From positions 165,963 through 229,962 of the forward strand of contig JAETSA010000001.1 of assembly GCA_021769885.1 (NCBI GenBank): 64,000 nucleotides of DNA, read 5' to 3'. Below are positions 25,367-35,274 of the stretch, one piece after another (position 1 is the first letter of the stretch; each line of letters begins with the position of its first letter). The notes under the pieces were generated by a model that was not told the DNA's origin, did no database searches, and saw only the letters and a list, made by a program, of their open reading frames with translations. The stretch is from Bacillota bacterium (GTDB lineage Bacteria > Bacillota > Clostridia > Oscillospirales > Acutalibacteraceae). Both the position numbers and the translations under genes were made by a program.

Positions 25367-27215
25367 TAGACTTTCCTCCGGGATTCCTTGATTTTGCGTA
25401 ACGAGTTGCTGACGAGCTCACACCGCACAACGGCCGAATCAGACACTTCTCCGCTGTTCCGATTAAATCCGCGCGCCCTGCGCGCTTCAAGGCTTCTTCC
25501 ACCAATGCGTGATTCTTCGGATTGAAATACTGCATCAGTGCACGCTGCATTGCTTTGTCGTGCGGATTTTTCGCAACATAAACAGGTTTTAATGTATAGG
25601 GGTCTAATTCCGTATAAAACATTGCGGTCGCGATTGTCCCCGGCGTCGGATAAAAATCCTGCACTTGTTCGGGATGTAAATGCTCTTTTTTAATAAAAAT
25701 TGCAAGTTCCACAGCGTCCTGTAATGTAGCACCCGGATGTGAGGACATCAAATACGGAACGAGATACTGTTCCTTGCCGATTTTCTTGGTATAATCAAAA
25801 TACTTTTTGGAAAATCGAATATACGCTTCAATATGCGGCTTGCCCATTTTGTCTAAGACAGCCGCTGAGCAATGCTCCGGTGCAACCTTCAGCTGTCCGC
25901 TGATATGATGTGCAACAAGCTCTTTAAAGAAGGCGTCAGAAGAATCCTCCAGCATATAGTCATAGCGTATGCCTGAGCGGATAAAAACCTTTTTCACCTT
26001 CGGCAGTTCGCGCACGGCACGCAGAATATCCAAATACTCCGATTGGTCGGCTTGCAGTGCCGGACACGCTGTCGGTGCTAAGCATTTTTTGCCTTTGCAG
26101 AGTCCTGCTTTTTCTTGCTTCGCGCAGGACGGATAACGGAAATTCGCTGTTGGTCCACCAATGTCGTGAATATATCCTTTAAAATCGGGCATCTGCGTAA
26201 TGCGTTTTGCTTCTTCCAGAATAGATTCCTTGCTTCTCGAAGTTACATAACGCCCTTGGTGAAATGCAAGCGAACAAAAGTTACAAGCCCCAAAGCAACC
26301 GCGATTGTGCGTAATGGAGAATTTCACTTCTTCTATGCCCGGAACACCGCCGTCTTTTTCATAAATCGGATGATACTGCCGTGTATACGGCAACGCATAG
26401 ACCTCGTCCAATTCTGCACGCGTCAGCGGCGGCATCGGCGGATTTTGCACCAGCATCATTTTGCCGTGCCGTTGTCGCAGCATTTTGCCGCGGATATGAT
26501 CCTGCTCATCCTGCTCTATGCGACAGGATATTGCATATTCCCGTTTGGATTTCACCACGTTTTCATAAGACGGGCATTCCGTGCAAAACGGCGTTTCCTC
26601 CACCGGGACAGCGTAGCAAGTGCCGAGAATATCATGCAGGGTATGTATGCTCTCCCCTGCGTTCAAGCGTTTTGCAATTTCAAGGGTCTGTTTTTCGCCC
26701 ATACCGTAAGAAATCAAATCCGCACCGGAATCGAACAAAATCGACGGACGGATTTTGTTATCCCAATAGTCATAATGTGCAAAACGGCGCAAAGACGCCT
26801 CCAATCCGCCGATGACAATCGGAATATCCCCAAAGGCTTCCCGAATCATTTTGCAATATACAATTACTGCACGGTCGGGACGTTTACCGATTTTACCGCC
26901 CGGAGAATAAGCGTCCGTGTTCCGTCTTTTTTTGGCGACGCTGTAGTGCGCAACCATAGAATCGATATTACCCGAAGAAACAAAAAATCCAAGACGCGGA
27001 CGACCAAACCGCTGAAAATCGGTTTGGCTGTCTGTGTGCGGCTGAGAAAGAACGGCTACTTTGTATCCGCCCGCTTCCAACACACGGGTAATAATTGCCG
27101 CGCCAAAGCTGGGGTGATCGACATATGCATCGCCCGTAACATACACAAAATCCACTTGATCCCATCCGCGCGCCTGCATATCCTCACGCGAAATCGGCAA
27201 AAACTGTGTCTGCAT
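25338..27215 (-). CDS. YgiQ family radical SAM protein
   Basis: 625 residues; UPF0313. N-terminal B12-like region (SFGAAIITRVLEAGGYKVAVLSQP), GGLEASLRRFAHYDYW, then the radical SAM cluster CxxxCxxC in NRGCFGACNFCSLAFHQGR (~310-328) and a C-terminal extension with PGTIATAMFYT. Substrate unknown. Lysine/arginine-rich tail (GKSNGKAKKRKR). Confidence 0.93.
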   Translation of the reverse strand: MQTQFLPISREDMQARGWDQVDFVYVTGDAYVDHPSFGAAIITRVLEAGGYKVAVLSQPHTDSQTDFQRFGRPRLGFFVSSGNIDSMVAHYSVAKKRRNTDAYSPGGKIGKRPDRAVIVYCKMIREAFGDIPIVIGGLEASLRRFAHYDYWDNKIRPSILFDSGADLISYGMGEKQTLEIAKRLNAGESIHTLHDILGTCYAVPVEETPFCTECPSYENVVKSKREYAISCRIEQDEQDHIRGKMLRQRHGKMMLVQNPPMPPLTRAELDEVYALPYTRQYHPIYEKDGGVPGIEEVKFSITHNRGCFGACNFCSLAFHQGRYVTSRSKESILEEAKRITQMPDFKGYIHDIGGPTANFRYPSCAKQEKAGLCKGKKCLAPTACPALQADQSEYLDILRAVRELPKVKKVFIRSGIRYDYMLEDSSDAFFKELVAHHISGQLKVAPEHCSAAVLDKMGKPHIEAYIRFSKKYFDYTKKIGKEQYLVPYLMSSHPGATLQDAVELAIFIKKEHLHPEQVQDFYPTPGTIATAMFYTELDPYTLKPVYVAKNPHDKAMQRALMQYFNPKNHALVEEALKRAGRADLIGTAEKCLIRPLCGVSSSATRYAKSRNPGGKSNGKAKKRKR

Positions 27216-27218
27216 AGC

Positions 27219-29759
27219 TTATTCTCCGTTTGTATCGGCGGTTGTTTCTGCGCTGTCGCTGTAATCCCGCGATGCACCGCCCTGTGCCAATGCATTCATT
27301 TCGTACCACTGTTGCTTGGAAATCAATACCTTACGCGGTTTGCTCCCTTCATAAGGACCGATGATGCCGCGTTCTTCCAAATTGTCCACAATTCGTGCCG
27401 CACGTGCATAACCAAGCTTTAATTTCCGTTGCAATAAGGTTGTAGAAGCCATTTGCGCATCTACAACGACTTCGATTGCCTTTGGAATCATTTCGTCGGC
27501 TTCGCGGTCATCGTCGCCGTCGTCAGCAGAAGAAGCGCTTCCCTTTTTCTTATCTTGCACAGCCTGGCGTTCAATCTCCTGCATAACATCATCGTCGTAA
27601 GCGGACTGTTCCTGCCCTTTGATGTAGTCTACCACGGTTTCCACTTCTTTATCGGAAAGGAAACAGCCCTGCACACGAATCGGCTTTGCGATACCGACAG
27701 GGTAAAACAGCATATCACCGTTGCCGAGCAATTTCTCCGCACCCGCCGCATCAATGATTGTGCGGGAGTCGATTTGTGAAGAAACCTTTAAGGAAAGTCG
27801 GCTCGGAATATTCGCTTTAATCAAGCCTGTAATAACATCGACAGACGGACGCTGGGTCGCAATGACCAAATGCATACCCGCCGCACGTGCCATTTGCGCC
27901 AGACGGCAAATAGAATCCTCAACCTCGTGCGGTGCCGCCATCATTAGGTCGGACAGCTCATCAATAAAAATCACGATTTGCGGCATCTTTTTTTGCCCGA
28001 TGCTTTCGCAAATACTGTTGTAACCGCTGATATCGCGGACATTGTTATCTGAAAATGTTTTATAACGTGTCAGCATTTCGGTAACCGCCCACGCAAGCGC
28101 GCCCGAAGCCTTTCGCGGGTCGGAAACCACGGGCACAATCAAATGCGGAATACCGTTATACACTGTAAATTCCACCTGCTTCGGGTCAATCATCAAAAGC
28201 TTGACCTCATCAGGCGTTGCGTTATATAAAATGCTTACAATCATAGCATTTAAGCAGACAGATTTACCTGAACCGGTTGTACCTGCAACCAATAAATGCG
28301 GCATTTTGGCGAGGTCTGCATATGTACAGTTGCCCGCGATATCTTTACCAAGCGCAACAAAAAGCTTGGATTTTGCCGATTTATACTGCGGCGTATCCAC
28401 TATTTCACGCAATGTGACCGTTGCACGGTTTTTATTGGGGACTTCAATGCCGACCGCCGCTTTGTTTGGAATCGGTGCTTCGATACGAATGCCGCCTGCC
28501 GCAAGATTCAGGGCAATATCGTCCGCAAGATTCGTAATACGGCTGATTTTGACACCTGCCGCAGGTTGAATTTCATAACGTGTGACCGACGGACCACGGC
28601 AAATGTCTACAATACGTGTTTCTACGCCGAAGCTTTTTAAGGTATCCACCAATTTGGTTGCATTCGCCTTTAATTCGTCTTCATATTTTAAACTGCGTGA
28701 GTTCGTATTGACCGCAAGGCACGAAAGCGGCGGTTTTTCATATACCTTTGCCGTCTGTTCTTCCTCTGCATCATCCGTTTCGGCAGATTCGTCCGCCGTT
28801 TTGGTTACTTCGGACTTGTCCTTTGCAAGCTTTTCCGTCGGAGTCAGTACAGAGGTTTCTTCTGCCGCCGCCACGGGCTTCGTCTCGGGTGCTTTCATTT
28901 TATTGATAATATCATCCAGCAAAATCGGTTTCTGCGTTTCCGGCTCTTCTATGGGTTCAATCAACGTACTTTCGAGTTCCGTGGGATCTATCGTTTCTTC
29001 GAGGGATTCTTCTTTTGGCGCCTCTTTTTTGCGTGGGAACTTTTTAACTACCTTTTCTTCCGTGGGTACTTCGGGACCTAAATCCACATCCACATTAAAT
29101 TCACGTTCACGGCGTTTGGTGATTTGCTCAATTTTTTCTTCGCGGTATTCGTTCGCTTTTTGCACGGGCTTCGCCACACCGCGAAACAGACGAATCAGCG
29201 TTGTACCGGTCATTAGCATCAAACAAAGGAAAATCAAAATCAGCACAAGTGCAATTGCCGCTGCCTTACCGCTGCCTGTAATCAGCAAAATAAGACCGCC
29301 GAAAAACGCGCCGACAGCCCCACTGCCAAGGCAGGAATTGTCATAACGGAATACATCATATGCATCTACAATATCCGCCCAAAAATCAACTGAGCCCTCA
29401 AACGAAAAAATATGTACTGCGCCTGCAATTAACACAATCAGCGTAATTGCTTCGCCAATCTTAAAGCCAACCTTTGTACCGACCTTGTCCAGCGTTGTCA
29501 TAACCGCAACATAAATCAGAAGCAACGGAATAACAAATGCACAAAATCCGAACAGGCCAAAGGAAAGATTTCGAACCCCGCCCCAAAGACCGCCGCCCGG
29601 AATGAAGGTAATGCACAGCCCAAACAGAGCTACGCAAAACAATACAATTGCGGCAACTTGTTTTTGCGCCGCAGTCCGCTCGGTATTGTTGCGCGCACCT
29701 GTTTTGCCGCTTTGCCCCTGCGGTTTCCTTTTTTGCGGCGTTTTTTTCTTTTCTGCCAT
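27219..29759 (-). CDS. ftsK: FtsK/SpoIIIE family DNA translocase
   Basis: Hexameric septal DNA pump for chromosome segregation, and forespore filling in sporulators. About 846 residues: basic N-terminus, four membrane helices (~30-190), an acidic linker (~220-350), the motor with Walker [19 protein letters not shown] and Walker [13 protein letters not shown], and a C-terminal gamma winged helix ([18 protein letters not shown]) that reads polar sequences. Start at 29759 (GGAGGAG 8 nt upstream); the extension to 29852 overlaps the upstream gene. Whether it is the SpoIIIE orthologue or a second FtsK cannot be told here. Confidence 0.95.
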   Translation of the reverse strand: MAEKKKTPQKRKPQGQSGKTGARNNTERTAAQKQVAAIVLFCVALFGLCITFIPGGGLWGGVRNLSFGLFGFCAFVIPLLLIYVAVMTTLDKVGTKVGFKIGEAITLIVLIAGAVHIFSFEGSVDFWADIVDAYDVFRYDNSCLGSGAVGAFFGGLILLITGSGKAAAIALVLILIFLCLMLMTGTTLIRLFRGVAKPVQKANEYREEKIEQITKRREREFNVDVDLGPEVPTEEKVVKKFPRKKEAPKEESLEETIDPTELESTLIEPIEEPETQKPILLDDIINKMKAPETKPVAAAEETSVLTPTEKLAKDKSEVTKTADESAETDDAEEEQTAKVYEKPPLSCLAVNTNSRSLKYEDELKANATKLVDTLKSFGVETRIVDICRGPSVTRYEIQPAAGVKISRITNLADDIALNLAAGGIRIEAPIPNKAAVGIEVPNKNRATVTLREIVDTPQYKSAKSKLFVALGKDIAGNCTYADLAKMPHLLVAGTTGSGKSVCLNAMIVSILYNATPDEVKLLMIDPKQVEFTVYNGIPHLIVPVVSDPRKASGALAWAVTEMLTRYKTFSDNNVRDISGYNSICESIGQKKMPQIVIFIDELSDLMMAAPHEVEDSICRLAQMARAAGMHLVIATQRPSVDVITGLIKANIPSRLSLKVSSQIDSRTIIDAAGAEKLLGNGDMLFYPVGIAKPIRVQGCFLSDKEVETVVDYIKGQEQSAYDDDVMQEIERQAVQDKKKGSASSADDGDDDREADEMIPKAIEVVVDAQMASTTLLQRKLKLGYARAARIVDNLEERGIIGPYEGSKPRKVLISKQQWYEMNALAQGGASRDYSDSAETTADTNGE

Positions 29760-29791
29760 ATGAATTTCTCCTCCGAATATCCTAAACAATT

Positions 29792-30550
29792 CTATTTTTC
29801 TGTTATCATACCATACAGACAGTGCAGTGCGTCCGAAAGACCGCCGAGACAATCAATCATACCGGATTCTACAGCTGTTTTTCCGTCTAAAACAGAGCCA
29901 ACATCTGTCGCAAGCTCGCCCGTTGCCAACATATATTCCCGAAATTTTTCGGCGGTCATTGCGGAATTTCGCGTTACAAATTCCACAATGCGTTCCTGCA
30001 TTTTTTGAAAATACGAAAAGGTTTGCGGCACACCGAGCACCAAGCCGTTCATACGGACAGGATGCACGGTCATTGTCGCTGACGGTACGATAAACGATTT
30101 TTTTGCCGACACAGCAAGCGGTACACCAATGGAATGTCCACCGCCGAGCACCAAAGAAACCGTAGGTGTTTCCATACCGCTGATAAGCTCTGCAATGGCA
30201 AGACCTGCTTCGATATCGCCGCCAACCGTGTTTAAAATGACAATCAGCCCCTCAATCTCACTGCTCTCTTCAATAGCAACAAGCTGTGGGATGACGTGTT
30301 CGTATTTTGTTGTTTTATTTTGTGCGGGAAGTATATAATGCCCTTCAATCTGCCCGATAATTGTTAAGCAGTGAATCAAGTGCCCGTCCTTGGACACTGT
30401 AATAGAGCCTGTTTCCACGATTTGCCGTATAGCAGAGTCCGCGGGCAAATCCTCACTGTCGTCCGTTTCCTCTTCGGATGCATCTTCCTGCAAATACAAA
30501 GAACGGTTCATTACGGTGTGAAACAATTCATTTTTCTTGCTTTTTTTCAT
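29792..30550 (-). CDS. ClpP-like serine protease (TepA/YmfB type)
   Basis: 252 residues with a ClpP/crotonase fold. The oxyanion region [18 protein letters not shown], the serine in [15 protein letters not shown] and the histidine in [13 protein letters not shown] are seen; the SIG context is that of Bacillus TepA rather than ClpP (SMAAS). An N-terminal acidic region precedes the core. No signal peptide is obvious. The ftsK-tepA adjacency is usual in Firmicutes. The ATG at 30550 has GGAGGG 7 nt upstream. Confidence 0.88.
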   Translation of the reverse strand: MKKSKKNELFHTVMNRSLYLQEDASEEETDDSEDLPADSAIRQIVETGSITVSKDGHLIHCLTIIGQIEGHYILPAQNKTTKYEHVIPQLVAIEESSEIEGLIVILNTVGGDIEAGLAIAELISGMETPTVSLVLGGGHSIGVPLAVSAKKSFIVPSATMTVHPVRMNGLVLGVPQTFSYFQKMQERIVEFVTRNSAMTAEKFREYMLATGELATDVGSVLDGKTAVESGMIDCLGGLSDALHCLYGMITEK

Positions 30551-30617
30551 TACTGATCCCTCCGCCGTGAATATATTTAGTATGTGCGGAAAAATCAGCA
30601 ATTATTTTGCGCAAAAT

Positions 30618-30646
30618 ATTGTATCATAAAAAAAATGAATTAGCAA
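30618..30646 (-). promoter_or_regulatory. Promoter of the tepA-like/ftsK operon
   Basis: Minus strand TTGCTA (30641-30646), 17 bp, TACAAT (30618-30623) preceded by TGA (extended -10), about 70 bp upstream of the start. Confidence 0.65.
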
Positions 30647-30671
30647 TATCCCGATAAACAGAAAAAATTCA

Positions 30672-30711
30672 TTGTTAGTTTATTGACAAGCGCGTCTTGT
30701 AGTATTAAAAT
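30672..30711 (+). promoter_or_regulatory. acn-icd-rex promoter with overlapping Rex box
   Basis: Sigma-A promoter TTGACA (30683-30688), 17 bp, TAAAAT (30706-30711). The -35 is embedded in TTGTTAG-TTTA-TTGACAA (30672-30689), which matches the clostridial Rex consensus TTGTTAA-N4-TTAACAA at 12 of 14 positions. Rex bound here would block RNA polymerase; NADH would release it. The regulator gene is third in the operon, so this is likely an autoregulatory circuit. Confidence 0.78.
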
Positions 30712-30723
30712 ACCAATATAACT

Positions 30724-30741
30724 TTGTTAAAAATTTGAAAA
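30724..30741 (+). promoter_or_regulatory. Possible second, weaker Rex site
   Basis: TTGTTAA-AAAT-TTGAAAA lies 13-30 bp downstream of the -10, in the early transcribed region. The first half is a perfect Rex half-site; the second matches 5 of 7. Confidence 0.4.
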
Positions 30742-30762
30742 AGTTAGGAGATAATCAAAACA

Positions 30763-32694
30763 ATGGGACTCACTGTTGCACAAAAATTGATTAAAAACCA
30801 TTTGGTCAGCGGCGATATGACCGTCGGCAGCGAAGTTGGTCTGCGCATCGACCAGACCCTGACACAGGATGCCACAGGTACAATGGCATATCTCGAATTT
30901 GAAGCCATGGGTGTGGAGCGCGTAAAAACAGAGCTTTCTGTTGCGTATATTGACCACAATACACTGCAAACGGGATTTGAAAATGCCGACGACCATCGCT
31001 TTATTCAGTCTGTCGCCAAAAAGCGCGGGATTCGCTTCTCCCGCCCCGGTAACGGCATTTGCCACCAAGTGCATTTGGAGCGTTTCGGCAAGCCCGGTAA
31101 GACCTTAATCGGTTCAGACAGCCACACTCCCACGGGCGGCGGTATCGGTATGCTTGCGATGGGCGCAGGCGGGTTAGATGTTGCCGTCGCAATGGGTGGC
31201 GGTACATACTATATCACTATGCCGAAAATCGTCAATGTGCATTTGACGGGCAAGCTGAATCCGTATGTTGCTGCAAAAGATGTTATTTTGGAAGTCCTTC
31301 GCCGTATGACCGTAAAAGGCGGCGTCGGCAAAATTATTGAATACACAGGCGAAGGCGTAAAAACGCTCTCCGTTCCCGAGCGCGCAACCATTACCAATAT
31401 GGGCGCAGAGCTTGGCGCGACCACTTCTGTATTCCCCTCCGACGAAGTGACCAAAGCTTTCTTGGCGGCACAAAGCCGTGAAGAGGATTGGACGGAACTG
31501 AAAGCAGACGAAGATGCTGTTTATGATGAAACCATCGAAATCGACCTGTCTTCCCTTGCTCCGATGGCGGCAATGCCGCATATGCCCGACCGCGTAAAAT
31601 CCGTAACGGAAATCGGCGCAATCAAAGTCGACCAGGTTTGCATCGGCTCGTGCACAAACTCCTCATTGATGGATATGCTCAAGGTTGCGGCAATTCTGAA
31701 AGGTAAAACCGTTTGTCCGACCGTCAGTCTGTCTATTGCGCCCGGTTCGAAGCAGGTGCTCAATATGCTTGCAAAGAACGGTGCGCTCGCAGATATGATT
31801 GATGCAGGTGCACGTATTTTGGAAAGCGCCTGCGGTCCGTGTATCGGTATGGGGCAGTCGCCCAATTCCGCAGGCATTTCACTGCGCACATTCAACCGTA
31901 ACTTTGAGGGGCGTTCCGGTACAGCCGACGCCGGTATTTATTTGGTCAGCCCTGAGGTTGCCGCTTATTCGGCACTCACGGGCGTGCTTTCCGATCCGCG
32001 TGAGCTCGGCGATGCACTGAACATCCAAATGCCTGAAAAGTTTGAAATCAACGACAATATGGTGGCGCTCCCCGCCTCTCCCGATGAAGCAGATACTGTA
32101 GAGGTGCTGTACGGACCAAACATCAAACCGTTCCCGACTACCGAAGCTCTGCCGGATGCACTGACCGCCAAAGCGGTTCTGAAAGTCGGCGACGACATTA
32201 CGACCGACCATATTATGCCTGCGGGCGCAAAAATCCTGCCTTACCGTTCCAATATTCCGCATCTTTCGCAATTCTGTTTTGCAGTGTGCGACACAACCTT
32301 TGCAGAGCGTTGTAAAGCCGAGGGCAAAGGGTTTGTCATCGGCGGTGCGAACTATGGTCAGGGCTCTTCACGTGAGCACGCGGCACTTGTTCCGCTGTAT
32401 CTCGGCGTAAAAGCGGTCATTACAAAATCCTTTGCAAGAATCCACTGTGCGAACCTGATTAACGCGGGCATTTTGCCGCTGAACTTCAAAGACGAAGCCG
32501 ATTATGACAAGATTTCGCAAGGCGATGAGTTAAGTATGCCGAACATCAAGAATGAGATTTTGGCTGATAAGCCTGTTATCTTGCAGAATCTGACGACAGG
32601 TGAAAGCTACGAATTGAAATACGAGCTTTCCAAACGCCAGAAGGATATTATTTTGGCGGGCGGTCTGCTCAATTACACACGGGAATCTTTATAA
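30763..32694 (+). CDS. acn: Aconitate hydratase
   Basis: 4Fe-4S isomerase of citrate to isocitrate, cytosolic. 643 residues, the compact aconitase/homoaconitase-type architecture found in Clostridia. Motifs: GSDSHTPTGGGIGMLAMG, cluster cysteines in CIGSCTNSSLMD and ESACGPCIGMGQSPNS, and the C-terminal swivel domain with GSSREHAALVP. The operon with NAD-type isocitrate dehydrogenase suggests supply of 2-oxoglutarate for glutamate. Ribosome site TTAGGAG. Confidence 0.96.
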   Translation: MGLTVAQKLIKNHLVSGDMTVGSEVGLRIDQTLTQDATGTMAYLEFEAMGVERVKTELSVAYIDHNTLQTGFENADDHRFIQSVAKKRGIRFSRPGNGICHQVHLERFGKPGKTLIGSDSHTPTGGGIGMLAMGAGGLDVAVAMGGGTYYITMPKIVNVHLTGKLNPYVAAKDVILEVLRRMTVKGGVGKIIEYTGEGVKTLSVPERATITNMGAELGATTSVFPSDEVTKAFLAAQSREEDWTELKADEDAVYDETIEIDLSSLAPMAAMPHMPDRVKSVTEIGAIKVDQVCIGSCTNSSLMDMLKVAAILKGKTVCPTVSLSIAPGSKQVLNMLAKNGALADMIDAGARILESACGPCIGMGQSPNSAGISLRTFNRNFEGRSGTADAGIYLVSPEVAAYSALTGVLSDPRELGDALNIQMPEKFEINDNMVALPASPDEADTVEVLYGPNIKPFPTTEALPDALTAKAVLKVGDDITTDHIMPAGAKILPYRSNIPHLSQFCFAVCDTTFAERCKAEGKGFVIGGANYGQGSSREHAALVPLYLGVKAVITKSFARIHCANLINAGILPLNFKDEADYDKISQGDELSMPNIKNEILADKPVILQNLTTGESYELKYELSKRQKDIILAGGLLNYTRESL

Positions 32695-32727
32695 CCAGCA
32701 ATCTTTCTTAAAGGAGCGATACAAGCT

Positions 32728-33897
32728 ATGACAGAAGAAAATTTACAGGCGGCAGTCAAAAAATTTGAAGAACTCGTGCGCGAGCAATCCGCACGTTCCG
32801 ACCGCATTAAAGCAGAAAAAGAGTTTTTGGATTTTGAAGCTCTCGACAAAATCATTATCGGCGTTTGCGGCGGCGACGGCATCGGTCCGATTATTACCAA
32901 GGAATCGGCAAGAGTGTTGGAATATATGCTCGCAGATGAAGTTAAAAACGGCAAAGTCGAGTTCCGTCAAATTGACGGGCTGACAATTGAAAACCGCGTT
33001 GCGGTGATGAAAGCCATCCCCGACGATGTGTTGGAAGAGCTGAAAGCCTGCCACGTTATCCTGAAAGGGCCGACTACCACCCCGCAGGCAGGCGATCCGT
33101 GGCCGAATATCGAAAGTGCAAATGTTGCCATGCGTAAAGCGTTGGATTTGTTTGCAAATGTACGCCCTGTTAAGGTCAAAGAGCAAGGCATTGACTGGAC
33201 TTTCTTCCGCGAAAATACCGAGGGTGCTTACGCGGTTGGTTCAAAGGGCGTGAATGTAGACGATGACCTTTCGCTGGACTTTGTTGTCACGACCAGCGAA
33301 GGCAGTGAGCGTATTGCAAGACTTGCGTACGATTATGCACGCAAAAACGGCAAAGAACGTGTATCCATCATCAACAAGGCGAATGTCATTAAAACCACAG
33401 ACGGCAAATTCCTGCGCATTTGCAAAAAGGTCGGCGAGGAATACCCCGAAATCACAACGGATGAATGGTATGTAGACATCACCACCGCAAAGTTGATTGA
33501 TGAAAAACGCAGAAAAGATTTTAAGGTATTTATTCTGCCGAATCTTTACGGAGATATCATTACAGACGAAGCCGCAGAATTTCAGGGCGGTGTCGGCACG
33601 GCAGGCAGTGCAAATCTCGGCAAGCGGTATGCAATGTTTGAAGCGATTCACGGCTCTGCACCGCGTATGGTACGCGAAGGCAGAGGGCAATATGCAGACC
33701 CCTGCTCTATGCTTCGCGCAAGCGTTATGCTTTTGTCGCACATCGGCAAGCAAAAGCAGGCAGATTTGTTGGAACGTGCATTAGACATTTGTATGTTCGA
33801 GGAAAAGAAGCTGAAGATTACCGGCCGTGAAGACGGCGCAACCTGCAGTGCATTCGGCGATTATGTTATGGAAACCGTAAAGCGGTTATCTGAATGA
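32728..33897 (+). CDS. icd: Isocitrate dehydrogenase (NAD-type, IDH/IMDH family)
   Basis: Beta-decarboxylating dehydrogenase making 2-oxoglutarate. 389 residues with a ~45-residue helical N-terminal extension typical of this clostridial form. Core motifs: VCGGDGIGPIITKES, KGPTTTPQAGDPWP, FFRENTEGAYAVGSKG and FEAIHGSAPRM with the downstream nucleotide loop. Context (acn before, rex after) argues for isocitrate rather than isopropylmalate; NAD versus NADP preference is inferred. It follows acn by 33 nt. Confidence 0.92.
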   Translation: MTEENLQAAVKKFEELVREQSARSDRIKAEKEFLDFEALDKIIIGVCGGDGIGPIITKESARVLEYMLADEVKNGKVEFRQIDGLTIENRVAVMKAIPDDVLEELKACHVILKGPTTTPQAGDPWPNIESANVAMRKALDLFANVRPVKVKEQGIDWTFFRENTEGAYAVGSKGVNVDDDLSLDFVVTTSEGSERIARLAYDYARKNGKERVSIINKANVIKTTDGKFLRICKKVGEEYPEITTDEWYVDITTAKLIDEKRRKDFKVFILPNLYGDIITDEAAEFQGGVGTAGSANLGKRYAMFEAIHGSAPRMVREGRGQYADPCSMLRASVMLLSHIGKQKQADLLERALDICMFEEKKLKITGREDGATCSAFGDYVMETVKRLSE

Positions 33898-33908
33898 GGT
33901 GAATAACA

Positions 33909-34538
33909 ATGGCGAAGAGTGATGTATCCCCCTCTGTGGTCAAGCGTCTTCCCCGCTATTACAGATTCTTAGGCGAAATCAAACGCGCCGGTATTCAGCG
34001 TGTTTCCAGCGGCGAGTTGTCCAAAAAAATGGGCTTTACCGCTTCTCAGATTCGGCAGGACCTCAACTGCTTCGGCGGATTCGGTCAGCAGGGCTACGGC
34101 TACAACGTAGAACAGCTGTATGATGAAATCGGCAAAATTCTTGGCGTAAATCAGAAGGCAAAAACCGTTTTAATCGGTGCAGGCAATCTCGGCAGGGCTG
34201 TTGCCTCACATATGTCGTTCGAAGAGCGTGGATTCAATCTGATTGGTATTTTTGATAAAAATCAAGCACTCGCCGGTCAGCTTGTCCGCAATATGCCGAT
34301 TCGCCACATTGACGGTCTGTACGATTTTTGCAGGGATAACACCCCTACAGTTGCCGTGCTGTGTATTCCAAGTGAAAGTGCAAAAGAAATCACCGATGAG
34401 CTTGTGAAGCTCGGCGTGAAAGGCTTTTGGAATTTCAGTCATTATGACATTGCCGTCAATCACCCGGAGGTTGCGGTTGAAAATGTGCATTTGTCTGACA
34501 GCCTAATGAAATTAAGCTTCCACGTCAACAATTTATAA
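33909..34538 (+). CDS. rex: Redox-sensing transcriptional repressor Rex
   Basis: Homodimeric repressor that senses the NADH/NAD ratio. 209 residues. N-terminal winged helix (RLPRYYRFLGEI; ELSKKMGFTASQIRQDLNCFG), then a Rossmann domain with IGAGNLGRAVASH. The C-terminal swapped helix LSDSLMKLSFHVNNL is present. Eleven nt after icd. The stop TAA lies inside the first repeat unit of array 2. Confidence 0.97.
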   Translation: MAKSDVSPSVVKRLPRYYRFLGEIKRAGIQRVSSGELSKKMGFTASQIRQDLNCFGGFGQQGYGYNVEQLYDEIGKILGVNQKAKTVLIGAGNLGRAVASHMSFEERGFNLIGIFDKNQALAGQLVRNMPIRHIDGLYDFCRDNTPTVAVLCIPSESAKEITDELVKLGVKGFWNFSHYDIAVNHPEVAVENVHLSDSLMKLSFHVNNL

Positions 34539-34766
34539 TAACCTCACGCACTTCTAAGGAAGCAAAGCTTCCAAGAATTGCGGAGAACATTGTATCATCA
34601 ATTTGGGCTGACGCCCTGCGGCTTTGCCGCCCATTGCGCGGATGCGCAATGAAATTGTGGTATAATAACCTCACGAATCTCTAAGAAATCATAGATTTCA
34701 AGAGCTTCGGAGAACATTGTATCATGCCTGCTGCGCACTTGCGCGCTTCGCAGATATGGTATAATA
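34532..34766 (+). repeat. Palindromic repeat array 2 with cloverleaf-like spacer
   Basis: Unit 1 (34532-34598) and unit 2 (34658-34725) match the 68-bp units at 9.6-9.8 kb but in plus orientation; a truncated left end (TGGTATAATA) is at 34757-34766. The central stems are GGAAGC/GCTTCC and GAAATC/GATTTC versus AAAATC/GATTTT in array 1, i.e. covarying pairs. The spacer between units 1 and 2 (34599-34657) has four perfect stems: CAATTT/AAATTG outside, GGGC/GCCC, GCGGC/GCCGC and CATTGCGC/GCGCAATG inside. The second spacer (34726-34756) is nearly identical to the array 1 spacer. Unit 1 provides the rex stop codon. Confidence 0.9.
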
Positions 34767-34779
34767 CGGGTTAAAAATC

Positions 34780-34815
34780 AGAACCGACTTTCTGAAATAC
34801 GAAAGTCGGTTCTAA
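34780..34815. terminator. Terminator of the DUF188 gene
   Basis: Perfect 13-bp stem AGAACCGACTTTC / GAAAGTCGGTTCT with an 8-nt loop. It overlaps the stop codon of the minus-strand gene and is followed on that strand by TTTTTAAC. It can also stop plus-strand read-through from the repeats. Confidence 0.85.
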
Positions 34816-35255
34816 TGTTTTTCTGTTTCCTTGAGCAATTGAATCAGCGCGGCCTCAAAATATTGATTCTGTACTGCATCGCGTTTTTTTGCTCCCTTCA
34901 AATGTACGCCTGCCATACGCTGTTTTTTATGAATGTGACGGCTCAACAGCAAGCTGTCCATATTCTGTTTGTCAAAAATCAAGCCATTCTGATTCAGCGC
35001 ACGTGCACCTCGCGCCAAGCACATCGCGGCAAGACCGTAATCTTGTGTAACAACAATATCCTTTGGATTCAGCAGATTGACAATTCGAAAATCAGCACTG
35101 TCCGCCCCTTTTGAAACCGTAATCACCTGTGCATCCAATTCCGGAAAGCTATGTGCAGTATCACATACAACTGTACACGGAATACGGTAGGACTTTGCTA
35201 TTTGCAAGGTCAGATGTACCACAGGGCATCCGTCGGCATCAATCACGATTTTCAA
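34812..35255 (-). CDS. YaiI/YqxD family (DUF188) protein
   Basis: 147 residues, PIN-like fold. Signature IDADGCPVVHLTLQIAK, VSKGADSADFRIVNL and VVTQDYGLAAMCLARGARAL. Widely conserved, presumably a nuclease-related protein; function not established. Single gene ending in its own terminator. Confidence 0.92.
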   Translation of the reverse strand: MKIVIDADGCPVVHLTLQIAKSYRIPCTVVCDTAHSFPELDAQVITVSKGADSADFRIVNLLNPKDIVVTQDYGLAAMCLARGARALNQNGLIFDKQNMDSLLLSRHIHKKQRMAGVHLKGAKKRDAVQNQYFEAALIQLLKETEKH

Positions 35256-35274
35256 AACTACAACTCCTCAAACA

